Assembly: GCF_042646165.1 (NCBI RefSeq)
Contig: NZ_JBHRTC010000019.1
Source of the DNA: Microbaculum marinum
GTDB taxonomy: Bacteria; Pseudomonadota; Alphaproteobacteria; Rhizobiales; Tepidamorphaceae
Length of the DNA stretch: 64,000 nt
Strand: one strand, 5' to 3'
Shown: positions 50,505-59,428 of the stretch, piece by piece
Layout of the letters: the number at the start of each line of letters is the position of its first letter
How positions within the stretch are numbered: the first letter of the stretch is position 1
Notes under the pieces: model-generated
Seen by the model: the letters and a program-made list of their open reading frames with translations, nothing else
Told to the model about the DNA's origin: nothing
Database searches by the model: none
Program-made: the position numbers and the translations under genes

Positions 50505-52523
50505 ATGACAGAACAAGCCGTACAGGTCGATCACCGCGCGATGGCCAACGCCATCCGCGCGCTCGCCATGGATGCCGTCGAGGCGGCAAAATCGGGCCAT
50601 CCCGGCCTTCCGATGGGTGCCGCGGACATCGCTACGGTGTTGTTCACCCGTTTCCTGAAATTCGACCCCAAGGATCCGGAATGGCCGGATCGCGACCGCT
50701 TCGTGCTGTCCGCGGGTCATGGCTCGATGCTGATGTATGCCGTGCTGCACCTGCTCGGATACGAGGCGGTGACGATCGAGGAGATCCGCAACTTCCGACA
50801 GCTCGGCTCGAAGACTGCCGGCCACCCGGAATACGGCCATACGCCGGGCGTGGAAACCACCACCGGTCCGCTCGGCCAGGGGCTTGCCAACGCGGTCGGC
50901 ATGGCGATCGCCGAACGGCATCTGAACGCCGAGTTCGGCGACGACCTGGTGGACCACTACACCTACGCACTGGTCGGCGACGGCTGCCTCATGGAAGGCA
51001 TAAGCCACGAGGCGATCTCGCTTGCCGGCCATCTCAGGCTCAATCGCCTCATCGTGCTGTTCGACGACAACGGGATATCGATCGACGGACCGACCAGCCT
51101 GACGGAGTCGACCGACCAGATCGCCCGGTTCCAGGCGGCGGGCTGGAACACGACCAGCATCGACGGCCACGATCCCGAGGCGATCGCGGACGCCGTCGAA
51201 CAGGCAAGACGTTCGGACGCGCCGACCATGATCGCCTGCCGCACGAAGATCGGCTACGGCGCCCCGAACAAGCAGGGCACGGCGGCGACGCACGGCTCGC
51301 CGCTCGGCTCCGACGAGATCACGGCCGCCCGCCGCGAACTCGGGTGGGACAGCCCGCCCTTCGAGTTCCCCTCGCAGATCCGCGACGCCTGGCGGATCGC
51401 CGGCCTGCGCTCCGGACAGTCGCGCCGCGCCTGGCAGAAGCGCCTCGACGGCCTCGACCGCGACGTGCGCAACGAGTTCGAGCGGCGCATGCGCGGCGAG
51501 CTTCCCACCGAACTCAGCGCCGCGATCAAGTCGCTGAAGGAGAAGCTCGCGTCCGACAAGCCGGAAATGGCGACGCGAAAGGCTTCCGAAACCGCTCTTG
51601 CCGCCATCAATCCGGTGGTGCCGGAAACCATCGGCGGATCGGCCGACCTGACCGGCTCCAACAACACGCTGACGCCGACCCTCGGCATCATGTCGGCGGA
51701 CAACTACGCCGGCCGGTTCATCCACTACGGAGTGCGCGAGCACGGCATGGCCGCAGCGATGAACGGCATGGCGCTGCATGGCGGCGTCATCCCCTATTCC
51801 GGCACGTTCCTGGTATTTTCCGACTATTGCCGCCCCTCGATCCGGCTGGCGGCGATGATGGGCGTCCGGACCATCCACGTCATGACCCACGACTCGATCG
51901 GACTCGGCGAGGACGGGCCGACGCACCAGCCGGTCGAGCACCTGGCGAGCCTCAGGGCGATCCCGAACCTCAACGTCTACCGCCCCGCCGACGCGACCGA
52001 GACGGCGGAATGCTGGCAGCTGGCGCTCGAATCGCGCGATCGGCCGAGCGTATTGGCGCTGACACGGCAGAACCTGCCGGCGCTGCGGACCTCGTTCATC
52101 GACGACAACTGCTGCGCGCGCGGCGCCTACGAGATCGTTTCGGCGAGCGCCCAGGCGCTGGTCACCCTGTACGCCAGCGGCTCGGAGGTCGCCCTGGCGA
52201 TCCAGGCGCGCACGATGCTGGAGCGCGACGGCATTCCCACCCGGGTCGTGTCGGTGCCGTGCTTCGAACTGTTCGAGGAACAGTCCGTCGCCTATCGCCG
52301 TTCGATTCTCGACGATACTCCCGTGCGGGTCGCCGTGGAGGCGGCGATCAGGCAGGGCTGGGACAAGTTCATCGGACGCGGCGGCGGCTTCGTCGGCATG
52401 AAGGGCTTCGGGGCCAGTGGCCCCTACAAGGCCCTCTACGAGCATTTCGGCATCAATGCCGCAGCGGTCGTGGCCGAGGCGAAACGGCGCGTTGAAGAGC
52501 TGCAGCAGATAGACGACGCCTGA
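50505..52523 (+). CDS. tkt: Transketolase
   Basis: Thiamine-diphosphate enzyme moving two-carbon units in the pentose-phosphate and Calvin pathways. The protein has 672 aa. Motifs are the N-terminal HPGLPMGAADIA, GHGSMLMYAVLHLLGY, TTTGPLGQGLANAVGMA, the ThDP/metal motif GDGCLMEGISHEA to FDDN, and C-terminal EHGMAAAMNGMALHGG, HDSIGLGEDGPTHQPVEHLA and the substrate-side LTRQNLP. It leads tkt-gap-pgk-fba; the fba is class I, so this is a central-carbon cluster rather than proof of CO2 fixation. Confidence 0.97.
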   Translation: MTEQAVQVDHRAMANAIRALAMDAVEAAKSGHPGLPMGAADIATVLFTRFLKFDPKDPEWPDRDRFVLSAGHGSMLMYAVLHLLGYEAVTIEEIRNFRQLGSKTAGHPEYGHTPGVETTTGPLGQGLANAVGMAIAERHLNAEFGDDLVDHYTYALVGDGCLMEGISHEAISLAGHLRLNRLIVLFDDNGISIDGPTSLTESTDQIARFQAAGWNTTSIDGHDPEAIADAVEQARRSDAPTMIACRTKIGYGAPNKQGTAATHGSPLGSDEITAARRELGWDSPPFEFPSQIRDAWRIAGLRSGQSRRAWQKRLDGLDRDVRNEFERRMRGELPTELSAAIKSLKEKLASDKPEMATRKASETALAAINPVVPETIGGSADLTGSNNTLTPTLGIMSADNYAGRFIHYGVREHGMAAAMNGMALHGGVIPYSGTFLVFSDYCRPSIRLAAMMGVRTIHVMTHDSIGLGEDGPTHQPVEHLASLRAIPNLNVYRPADATETAECWQLALESRDRPSVLALTRQNLPALRTSFIDDNCCARGAYEIVSASAQALVTLYASGSEVALAIQARTMLERDGIPTRVVSVPCFELFEEQSVAYRRSILDDTPVRVAVEAAIRQGWDKFIGRGGGFVGMKGFGASGPYKALYEHFGINAAAVVAEAKRRVEELQQIDDA

Positions 52524-52606
52524 GCAACCGGGCCGGCAGCGGCCCCTGTTTGATCAAACCGAACGCCGGACGGCTTCGGACGTTACGTGGAATGGGAGAC
52601 GAGGGT

Positions 52607-53617
52607 ATGGCTGTCAGAGTTGCGATCAACGGGTTCGGACGCATCGGCCGGCTGGTGCTGCGCGGGATCATCGAATCCGGCCGCACCGACATCGAGGTGG
52701 TGGGCATCAATGATCTCGGCCCGATCGAGACCAATGCGCATCTGCTGCGCTACGACAGCGTGCACGGCCGCTTTCCCGAAGAGGTCACCATCGACGGCGA
52801 TACGATGAACGCCGGCCGCGGCCCCATCAGGGTGACCGCGATCCGCGACCCGAAGGAGCTGCCGTGGAAGGAGCTCGACGTCGACATCGCTCTCGAATGC
52901 ACGGGCATCTTCGCCGACCGCGACAAGGCCGCAATGCACCTGGAGGCCGGCGCCCGGCGCGTGCTCGTGTCCGCTCCCGCCACCAATGCCGACCTCACCG
53001 TGGTCTACGGCGTCAACCATGATCAGTTGAAGCCGGAGCACACCGTCGTCTCGAACGCGTCGTGCACCACCAACTGTCTCGCCCCGGTGGCCAAGGTCAT
53101 CAACGATGCGATCGGCATCGAGAAGGGCTTCATGACGACGATCCACTCCTATACCGGCGACCAGCCGGTTCTCGACACAATGCACAAGGATCTCTACCGC
53201 GCCCGGGCGGCGGCCATGTCGATGATCCCGACCACCACGGGTGCTGCCCGCGCCGTCGGCCTCGTCCTGCCGGAACTGAACGGCAAGCTCGACGGCGTCT
53301 CGGTGCGCGTGCCCACTCCCAACGTGTCGGTCATCGACTTCAAGGTTGTCGCCAGGCGCGACACCTCGGTCGAGGAAGTCAACGAGGCGGTGAAGGCCGC
53401 GGCCGGTTCGAACGAGCTGAAGGGGATCCTCGCGGTCACCGACCAGCCGCTGGTGTCCGTCGACCTGAACCACGATCCGGCGTCGTCGACCTTCGCCCTC
53501 GACCAGACCAAGGTGATGGACGGCAACTTCGTCCGCGTCATGTCCTGGTACGACAACGAGTGGGGCTTCTCCAACCGCATGGCCGACACGGCGGTGGCGA
53601 TGAGCAAGCTCGGCTGA
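52607..53617 (+). CDS. gap: Glyceraldehyde-3-phosphate dehydrogenase
   Basis: Type I GAPDH, 336 aa. INGFGRIGRLVLRG is the NAD loop, ASCTTNCLAP carries the catalytic Cys153, and HSYTGDQPVLD and STFALDQTKV are conserved. NINDLG at residues 34-38 (VGINDLGP) keeps the Asp that selects NAD over NADP. From the ATG at 52607 the length is normal; longer frames upstream are unlikely. It is the second gene of the tkt-gap-pgk-fba cluster. Confidence 0.97.
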   Translation: MAVRVAINGFGRIGRLVLRGIIESGRTDIEVVGINDLGPIETNAHLLRYDSVHGRFPEEVTIDGDTMNAGRGPIRVTAIRDPKELPWKELDVDIALECTGIFADRDKAAMHLEAGARRVLVSAPATNADLTVVYGVNHDQLKPEHTVVSNASCTTNCLAPVAKVINDAIGIEKGFMTTIHSYTGDQPVLDTMHKDLYRARAAAMSMIPTTTGAARAVGLVLPELNGKLDGVSVRVPTPNVSVIDFKVVARRDTSVEEVNEAVKAAAGSNELKGILAVTDQPLVSVDLNHDPASSTFALDQTKVMDGNFVRVMSWYDNEWGFSNRMADTAVAMSKLG

Positions 53618-53663
53618 AAGGGCGGACCCGCGACGGTTGGATGAAGCCCGGAGGCCGCCTGAC

Positions 53664-54860
53664 ATGACATCCTTCCGCACGATCGACGACCTTGACGTCA
53701 ACGGCAAGCGCGTGGTCCTGCGCGCCGACCTGAACGTGCCGGTCGCCGACGGCAAGGTCAGCGACGCGACGCGTATCGACCGGGCGGCCGACACGATCCG
53801 GGTCCTGCTCGACAAGGGCGCGGCGGTGCTGGTGCTGTCCCATTTCGGCCGCCCCAAGGGCAAGGTCGTGCCCGAGATGTCGCTGAAACCCGTCGTGTCC
53901 GCCCTGTCGGAGGCCCTCGGTCGCCCGGTACGCCTCGTCGAGACGGACTGGACGGACGGTGCGGCGCAGACGGCCGCGGACGGTGCCGCCCCGGGCGACG
54001 TCCTGCTGTTTGAGAACACCCGTTTCCACCCGGGCGACGAGGCCAACGACGACGGTCTGGCCGAAACCCTCGCCGGGCTCGGCGACGTCTTCGTCAACGA
54101 CGCCTTCTCCGCCGCCCACCGCGCCCATGCCTCCACCGTCGGCATTGCCCATCACCTGCCGGCGGCTGCGGGACTGACGATGGCCGCCGAGATCGAGGCG
54201 CTGGAGAAGGCCCTCTCCAGCCCCGAGCGCCCGGTGATCGCCATCGTCGGCGGCGCCAAGGTGTCGACCAAGATCGACCTGCTCGCAAACCTCGTCGAGA
54301 AGGTCGACGAGCTGGTGATCGGCGGCGGCATGGCCAATACGTTTCTGGCCGCCCAGGGCCATCCCGTCGGCAACTCGCTGTGCGAACGCGACAAGCTCGA
54401 CACCGCCCTGGAGATCGAGGCAGCGGCGCGGGCCGCGAATTGCGAACTCGTGCTGCCGACCGACGTGATCGCCGCCAAGGCGTTCGAGGCGAACGCGCCG
54501 CACCGGGTCTGCGGCCTCGACGAGGTCGCCGACGACGAGATGATCCTGGACATCGGTCCTGCGACCGAGGCCGACCTGGAGGCCCGCCTGTCGAAGGCCC
54601 GCACCGTGCTTTGGAACGGCCCGTTCGGCGCCTTCGAGCTGGCGCCGTTCGATGCCGGCACGAACGCGGTCGCCCGCGCGGCGGCACGCCTGACGAAGGC
54701 CGGCCGGCTGCTGTCGGTCGCCGGCGGCGGTGACACCGTCGCCGCCCTGAACAAGGCCGGCGTGACCGACGACTTCACCTTCGTTTCCACCGCCGGCGGC
54801 GCCTTTCTCGAATGGCTCGAAGGCAAGGCGTTGCCGGGCGTCGAAGTTCTGCGAAAATAG
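53664..54860 (+). CDS. pgk: Phosphoglycerate kinase
   Basis: Monomeric glycolytic kinase of 398 aa from the ATG at 53664 (MTSFRTIDDLDVNGKRVVLRADLNVPV). Conserved are LSHFGRPKGK, VNDAFSAAHRAHAST, the ATP-side GGAKVSTKIDLL, GGGMANTFL and WNGPFGAFE, then GGGDTVAA and STAGGAFLEWLEGK. It starts 46 bp after gap and 30 bp before fba. Confidence 0.97.
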   Translation: MTSFRTIDDLDVNGKRVVLRADLNVPVADGKVSDATRIDRAADTIRVLLDKGAAVLVLSHFGRPKGKVVPEMSLKPVVSALSEALGRPVRLVETDWTDGAAQTAADGAAPGDVLLFENTRFHPGDEANDDGLAETLAGLGDVFVNDAFSAAHRAHASTVGIAHHLPAAAGLTMAAEIEALEKALSSPERPVIAIVGGAKVSTKIDLLANLVEKVDELVIGGGMANTFLAAQGHPVGNSLCERDKLDTALEIEAAARAANCELVLPTDVIAAKAFEANAPHRVCGLDEVADDEMILDIGPATEADLEARLSKARTVLWNGPFGAFELAPFDAGTNAVARAAARLTKAGRLLSVAGGGDTVAALNKAGVTDDFTFVSTAGGAFLEWLEGKALPGVEVLRK

Positions 54861-54890
54861 ACATTTCAACTGGGACATGAGGAGCAAACG

Positions 54891-55919
54891 ATGAGCGAAC
54901 GGCTCGAGGACATAGCCCAGGCCATGGTGGCCGACGGGAAGGGCATTCTCGCCGCCGACGAGAGCTCGGGCACGATCAAGAAGCGTTTCGACTCGATCGG
55001 CGTCACGTCGACCGAGGAGAACCGCCGCGATTATCGCGAGATGCTGTTCCGTGCCGACGAGGCGATGAAGTCCTGCATTTCCGGGGTCATCCTGTACGAC
55101 GAAACGATCCGCCAGAAGGCCGTCGACGGCACGCCGCTGGCCGACCTGATCAAGGCGGCCGGGTCTATTCCCGGTATCAAGGTCGACGCCGGCGCCAAGC
55201 CGATGGCCGGCTTTCCCGGCGAGAAGGTCACTGAGGGCCTCGACGGCTTGCGCGAGCGGCTGCAGGAGTACCACAAGCTCGGCGCCCGCTTCGCCAAGTG
55301 GCGCGCGGTCATCGACATCGCCGAGGGCACCCCGACCTGGGGCTGCATCAAGGCGAACGCCCACGCGCTGGCCCGCTACGCGGCACTGTGCCAGGAAAAC
55401 GGCATCGTACCGATCGTCGAGCCGGAGGTGCTGATGGACGGACCGGTTGCCACCCATGACGCGGACCGCTGCTATCAGGTCACCGAGTGGACACTGAACA
55501 CGGTCTTCGACGAACTGTTCGAGCAGCGGGTCCTGCTCGAGGGCATGATCCTGAAGCCGAACATGATCGTCGCCGGCAAGAACGCCTCCAGCCAGGCGGG
55601 AGCGGAGGAAGTGGCCGAGAAGACCGTCCGCTGCCTCAAGTCCTGCGTGCCGGCCGCCGTGCCCGGCATCGCCTTCCTGTCGGGCGGCCAGTCCGACGAG
55701 GAGGCGACGCAGCACCTCTCGCTGATGAACGAGCTCGGACCGCTGCCCTGGAAGCTGACCTTTTCCTACGGCCGCGCCCTGCAGGCGGCCGCCCTGCAGG
55801 CCTGGGGCGGCAAGCCGGAGAACGTCGCCGCCGCGCAGCGCGCCTTCACCCACCGCGCCAGGATGAACGGCCTGGCCGCAACCGGTCGCTGGACCGCCGA
55901 GTTGGAGAAGGCCGCCTGA
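54891..55919 (+). CDS. fba: Fructose-bisphosphate aldolase, class I
   Basis: Metal-independent aldolase using a Schiff-base Lys. The protein has 342 aa. The start ILAADESSGTIKKRFDSIG is the class I signature; catalytic Lys is in ARFAKWRAVI and in LEGMILKPNMIVAGK, and FLSGGQSDEEATQHLSLMN binds the phosphate. A class I enzyme in the same operon as tkt, gap and pgk is typical of many alphaproteobacteria. Last gene of the cluster. Confidence 0.96.
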   Translation: MSERLEDIAQAMVADGKGILAADESSGTIKKRFDSIGVTSTEENRRDYREMLFRADEAMKSCISGVILYDETIRQKAVDGTPLADLIKAAGSIPGIKVDAGAKPMAGFPGEKVTEGLDGLRERLQEYHKLGARFAKWRAVIDIAEGTPTWGCIKANAHALARYAALCQENGIVPIVEPEVLMDGPVATHDADRCYQVTEWTLNTVFDELFEQRVLLEGMILKPNMIVAGKNASSQAGAEEVAEKTVRCLKSCVPAAVPGIAFLSGGQSDEEATQHLSLMNELGPLPWKLTFSYGRALQAAALQAWGGKPENVAAAQRAFTHRARMNGLAATGRWTAELEKAA

Positions 55920-56029
55920 CCGCGGCGTTTGCCAGGTTCGTGGCGACGCGATCCCGGGCGGGCGTTCCGTCCGGGCGCGAGCCCGTGCCGGAGTGCATGA
56001 ACCGCGCGGTGCAACGTCGTTAACGGGAG

Positions 56030-56135
56030 GTTAACAAAACGGCGCGCATCATGGCGTCCGCTTGGCAGCCGGTCCCATGTTTTGCCTTATTCGCGGGGTA
56101 ACGGACTGGTTTCGACCGAATTAATCAGCCGTTAA
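56030..56135 (+). promoter_or_regulatory. Two perfect CtrA-type boxes upstream of the ThiE-like gene
   Basis: TTAA-CGGGAGG-TTAA (56030-56044) and TTAA-TCAGCCG-TTAA (56121-56135) both match the TTAA-N7-TTAA consensus and are 91 bp apart. The second ends 15 bp before the ATG at 56151 (or 3 bp before a possible TTG start at 56139), so a repressing role at this promoter is possible. CtrA itself is encoded in this window. Confidence 0.65.
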
Positions 56136-56150
56136 CGATTGCCCAAGGCC

Positions 56151-56786
56151 ATGGAACACGCCCCCGCTCGTCTCGTCCTCGTCACGCCTTCCAATATCGA
56201 CGCCGCGGAGTTTGCGCCGAAACTGATCGAGGCGCTCGACGCCGGCAGCATCGCCGCGGTCATCCTGGACCTTGCTTCGGAAGACGTCGCCGACTGGCGC
56301 CGCGCCACGGAAATTCTGTGCCCGATCGCTCAGGAGCGGGGCACCGCCTTCCAGTTGCACAATCGCCCGGAACTTGTCCGGGAGCTGGGTGCCGACGGCT
56401 CCCACATGACCCTCGGTACCGAGGCGCTCTCCTCCGCAATACGCATGCTGAGGCCCGACATGATCGTCGGCGCCGGCGACTGTACGACCCGGCATGCCGC
56501 GATGCTGCTGGGGGAGATCACGCCCGACTACGTCCTGCTGGGCCGGCTGGATCCCGAGGGAGACATACCCGCGACCCATAACCTGGTCGAATGGTGGAGC
56601 GACCTGTTCCAGTTGCCTTGCGTGGCGCTGTGCGCCGAGGACTGGGATACGGTGGAAGCAACCGTCGACGGCGGCGCCGACTTCATCGCCTTGCGCGACC
56701 TGGTCTGGACCAATCGCGGCGGCATTGCCCAAGCTGTAGAGAAGGCTCTCGACATCGCCGCCAGGCTTCGTGTGGAGGCGGCATGA
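56151..56786 (+). CDS. Thiamine-phosphate-synthase-like (ThiE/TenI family) protein
   Basis: A 211-aa TIM-barrel-like protein. PDMIVGAGDCTTRHAAMLLGEITPDYVLLGRL resembles the phosphate and GxD region of ThiE/TenI, and GADFIALRDLVW the C-terminal strand. The normal ThiE motif (GPxxxTxTK) is not present, and HLG-Q-D is replaced by SHMTLGTE, so it may not synthesise thiamine phosphate. Start ATG at 56151; a TTG at 56139 is possible. It is followed by a SEL1 gene with an ATGA overlap and preceded by two CtrA boxes, a context unlike thiamine biosynthesis. Confidence 0.7.
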   Translation: MEHAPARLVLVTPSNIDAAEFAPKLIEALDAGSIAAVILDLASEDVADWRRATEILCPIAQERGTAFQLHNRPELVRELGADGSHMTLGTEALSSAIRMLRPDMIVGAGDCTTRHAAMLLGEITPDYVLLGRLDPEGDIPATHNLVEWWSDLFQLPCVALCAEDWDTVEATVDGGADFIALRDLVWTNRGGIAQAVEKALDIAARLRVEAA

Positions 56787-57721
56787 AGCTGGTTGCGTTC
56801 GTCGCGATCGGGATCGGACTGTTTCTCGTCGGCGGTCCGGCGCTGGCGCAGGACGACTCCACGGCGCGGGACGTTCCTTACGGCGCCTACCAGCGTGGCT
56901 ACTATCTGACGGCGTTCCGGTCCGCGCTCGAACGCGCCCAGGATGGCGATTCCGCCGCGCAGACGCTGCTCGGCGAACTCTACGCCAAGGGTCTCGGCAT
57001 CCCGAAGGACATGGAGCAGGCCGTCTGGTGGTACAGCCAGGCAGCCGTCGCTGGCAACCGCGAGGCCCAGTTCGCGCTGGCCCTGGCTCTGGCCCGCGGC
57101 GAGGGTACCGACAAGGACGAGGAGAAGGCGGCAGGCTGGTTCGAGGCCGCCGCCAACAAGGGACACGTCGAGGCCCATTACAATCTCGCGCTGATCTACG
57201 TGGAGGGCGAGCACCGCAGGCGCGACATGGCGAAGGCGGCCGAACTCCTCGCCTTCGCGGCCGAACGTGGCCATACGCCGTCGCAGTACAATCTGGCCCT
57301 GCTCTACGGCCAGGGCGAGGGCCTGCCGCGCGACATGGGCAAGGCGCTGCAGTGGATGCAGCGCGCCGCCGAAGCCGGCATGCCGCTTGCCGAGGTGGAG
57401 CTCGGAGTGATGCTGTTTCGCGGCGAGGGAACGGAGCCCGACGAAAAGGAAGCTGCGCGGTGGTTCACGCGAGCGGCCGAAAAAGGCAATCCGGTCGCTC
57501 AGAACCGCCTGGCGCGCCTCTATGCCGACGGTCGCGGCGTAGAAATGGACCCGGTCGAGGCGGCGAAGTGGCACATTCTCGCCCGCGCCTCCGGGGTCAG
57601 CGATGCCTGGCTCGACGGCTATCTCGGATCGCTTGAGGAAGAGCAGGTCGAGGAAGCGGAACAGCGCGTCGAGGAATGGGCGTCCGGGCTGTCGATGGGC
57701 CTCGGCAACGTGATTTTCTAG
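56783..57721 (+). CDS. Secreted SEL1-repeat protein
   Basis: A 312-aa protein with a signal peptide (MKLVAFVAIGIGLFLVGGPALAQ) and about six SEL1/TPR-like repeats, for example AQTLLGELYAKGLGIPKDMEQAVWWY, AQFALALALARGEGTDKDEEKAAGWFE, SQYNLALLYGQGEGLPRDMGKALQWM and AQNRLARLYADGRGVEMDPVEAAKWH. Periplasmic SEL1 proteins serve as scaffolds, for example in polysaccharide export or polar signalling. Its start overlaps the stop of the ThiE-like gene (ATGA), so the two are one transcription and translation unit. Confidence 0.87.
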   Translation: MKLVAFVAIGIGLFLVGGPALAQDDSTARDVPYGAYQRGYYLTAFRSALERAQDGDSAAQTLLGELYAKGLGIPKDMEQAVWWYSQAAVAGNREAQFALALALARGEGTDKDEEKAAGWFEAAANKGHVEAHYNLALIYVEGEHRRRDMAKAAELLAFAAERGHTPSQYNLALLYGQGEGLPRDMGKALQWMQRAAEAGMPLAEVELGVMLFRGEGTEPDEKEAARWFTRAAEKGNPVAQNRLARLYADGRGVEMDPVEAAKWHILARASGVSDAWLDGYLGSLEEEQVEEAEQRVEEWASGLSMGLGNVIF

Positions 57722-57882
57722 TGCTTCCGCCGCCAAGGTTTGCTAGTAACGGCGCCGTTCAATCCCTCCGGTCACCCTGTCGGTCATAGGTCAGGACCGG
57801 CGCCGGGACCCCGTCCCGGTCCGCCGACGAGCGTTACCATGACCGCACGGCCGGCGGCCGGAGCCATTCGCGAGCAACCGAG

Positions 57883-58446
57883 ATGAAGATCAACGGAAAC
57901 CAGATCACCCCGGGCAACGTCCTGCAGCACAAGGGCGGGCTGTGGGTCGCGGTCAAGACGAACGCCGTCAAGCCGGGCAAGGGTGGCGCCTTCAATCAGG
58001 TCGAACTGAAGAACCTGATCGACGGCACCAAGCTGAACGAGCGCTTCCGCGCCGACGAAACCGTCGACAAGGTGCGGCTCGACCAGAAGGACTTCCAGTT
58101 CCTCTACGCCGAGGGCGAGAATCTCATCTTCATGGACCTGGAGACCTACGAGCAGCTCGAACTGCACGAGGATTTCGTCGGCGAGCGCGCCGCCTTCCTG
58201 CAGGACGGCATCACGGTCACCGTGGAGCTTTACGAGGGCAAGCCGATCGGCATCACCCTGCCGCAGCACGTGACCCTCGAGATCGTCGAGGCGGATCCGG
58301 TGGTGAAGGGTCAGACGGCAGCCTCCTCCTACAAGCCGGCAAAGATGGAAAACGGCGTTCGCATCATGGTGCCGCCGTTCGTCACGACCGGCGAGCGGAT
58401 CGTCGTCGATACCAACGAATTGACCTATGTGAAGCGCGCCGACTAG
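57883..58446 (+). CDS. efp: Elongation factor P
   Basis: Translation factor that rescues ribosomes stalled at polyproline. The protein has 187 aa and three beta-barrel domains: MKINGNQITPGNVLQHKGGLWVAVKTNAVKPGKGGAF, where Lys33 in the KPGKGG loop is the position modified by EpmA; the middle FLYAEGENLIFMDLETYEQLEL; and the C-terminal VKGQTAASSYKPAKMENGVRIMVPPFVTTGERI. Followed 69 bp later by suhB. Standard length. Confidence 0.96.
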   Translation: MKINGNQITPGNVLQHKGGLWVAVKTNAVKPGKGGAFNQVELKNLIDGTKLNERFRADETVDKVRLDQKDFQFLYAEGENLIFMDLETYEQLELHEDFVGERAAFLQDGITVTVELYEGKPIGITLPQHVTLEIVEADPVVKGQTAASSYKPAKMENGVRIMVPPFVTTGERIVVDTNELTYVKRAD

Positions 58447-58515
58447 GTGTCGCCATCGGCATGACACGTCCCCGCGCTTCCGGACAAACCAGGCAGCAGC
58501 TTCGAATCTGATCCT

Positions 58516-59304
58516 ATGGCACGCTCCGCCCTTCTCAACGTGATGGTCACGGCGGCCACCAAGGCCGGCCGCGCGCTCGTGCGCGATTTCGGCGAGGTGG
58601 AGCAATTGCAGGTCTCGATGAAGGGGCCCGGCGACTTCGTCTCCGCCGCCGACCACAAGGCCGAGAAGATCGTCCGCGAGGAACTGCAGCGGGTGCGGCC
58701 GACCTACGGGCTGCTGCTGGAGGAATCCGGCGAGATAAAGGGCAGCGACCCGCAGCACCGCTGGATCGTCGACCCGCTTGACGGCACGACGAACTTCCTG
58801 CACGCCATTCCCATGTTCGCTGTATCGATCGGGCTCGAGCGCGACGGCGAAATCGTCGCCGGGGTGATCTTCAATCCGATCATGAACGAGCTGTTCGTGG
58901 CCGAGAAGGGCATCGGCGCCTTCCTCAACGACCGGCGGATGCGGATAGCCCAGCGCCGGGAGCTGTCCCAGGCGGTCATCTGCTGCGGCGTGCCGCACCA
59001 GGGTCGCGGCAACCATCGCACCTTCCTGAAGGACCTCGCGCCGGTGATGGCCGCCAGCGCCGGGATCCGGCGCACGGGATCGGCGTCGCTGGACCTCGCA
59101 TGGGTCGCGGCCGGACGCTTCGACGGTTTCTTCGAACGTGGGCTGAACCCCTGGGACGTCGCGGCCGGCCTCGTGATCGTCAGCGAAGCCGGCGGCTTCG
59201 CGACCGATTATTCGGGGCGCGGCTCGGCGCTCTACGCGGACTCGATCATCGCCGCGAATCCGGAGATTCACCGCCAGTTGGTCGACAAAATCGCCGGCGC
59301 CTGA
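58516..59304 (+). CDS. suhB: Inositol-1-monophosphatase SuhB
   Basis: A 262-aa Mg-dependent phosphatase. Motif 1 WIVDPLDGTTNFLHAIPMF (the TTNF form of true inositol monophosphatases), motif 2 NPWDVAAGLVIVSEAGG. In enterobacteria SuhB also works in ribosomal RNA antitermination. It follows efp and precedes the MotA-like gene. No suhB-type leader RNA (mmgR) was seen directly upstream. Confidence 0.94.
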   Translation: MARSALLNVMVTAATKAGRALVRDFGEVEQLQVSMKGPGDFVSAADHKAEKIVREELQRVRPTYGLLLEESGEIKGSDPQHRWIVDPLDGTTNFLHAIPMFAVSIGLERDGEIVAGVIFNPIMNELFVAEKGIGAFLNDRRMRIAQRRELSQAVICCGVPHQGRGNHRTFLKDLAPVMAASAGIRRTGSASLDLAWVAAGRFDGFFERGLNPWDVAAGLVIVSEAGGFATDYSGRGSALYADSIIAANPEIHRQLVDKIAGA

Positions 59305-59428
59305 AGGCCGGGCGCGCTTACTGCTTGGACATGCGGGTCCGTCGGCGGTAACTTGCGTTGCGTGAAAGTGCCCGATACTAGCGGTTAGACCGTTATCCAC
59401 CCGTCGCCGGGAGCAACTCCGGGAACAC

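Noticed and set aside
50454..52445. 663-codon open frame antisense to tkt
   Set aside because: Same reason; tkt has all catalytic motifs on the plus strand.
53538..55853. Very long open frame on the minus strand across gap-pgk-fba (771 codons)
   Set aside because: Antisense shadow of three well-supported genes in GC-rich DNA; its Val/Asp/Arg/Leu-rich translation has no domain.
58447..58515. mmgR/suhB-type small RNA before suhB
   Set aside because: Only 69 bp between efp and suhB, with no terminator-like stem; nothing fits the known RNA.
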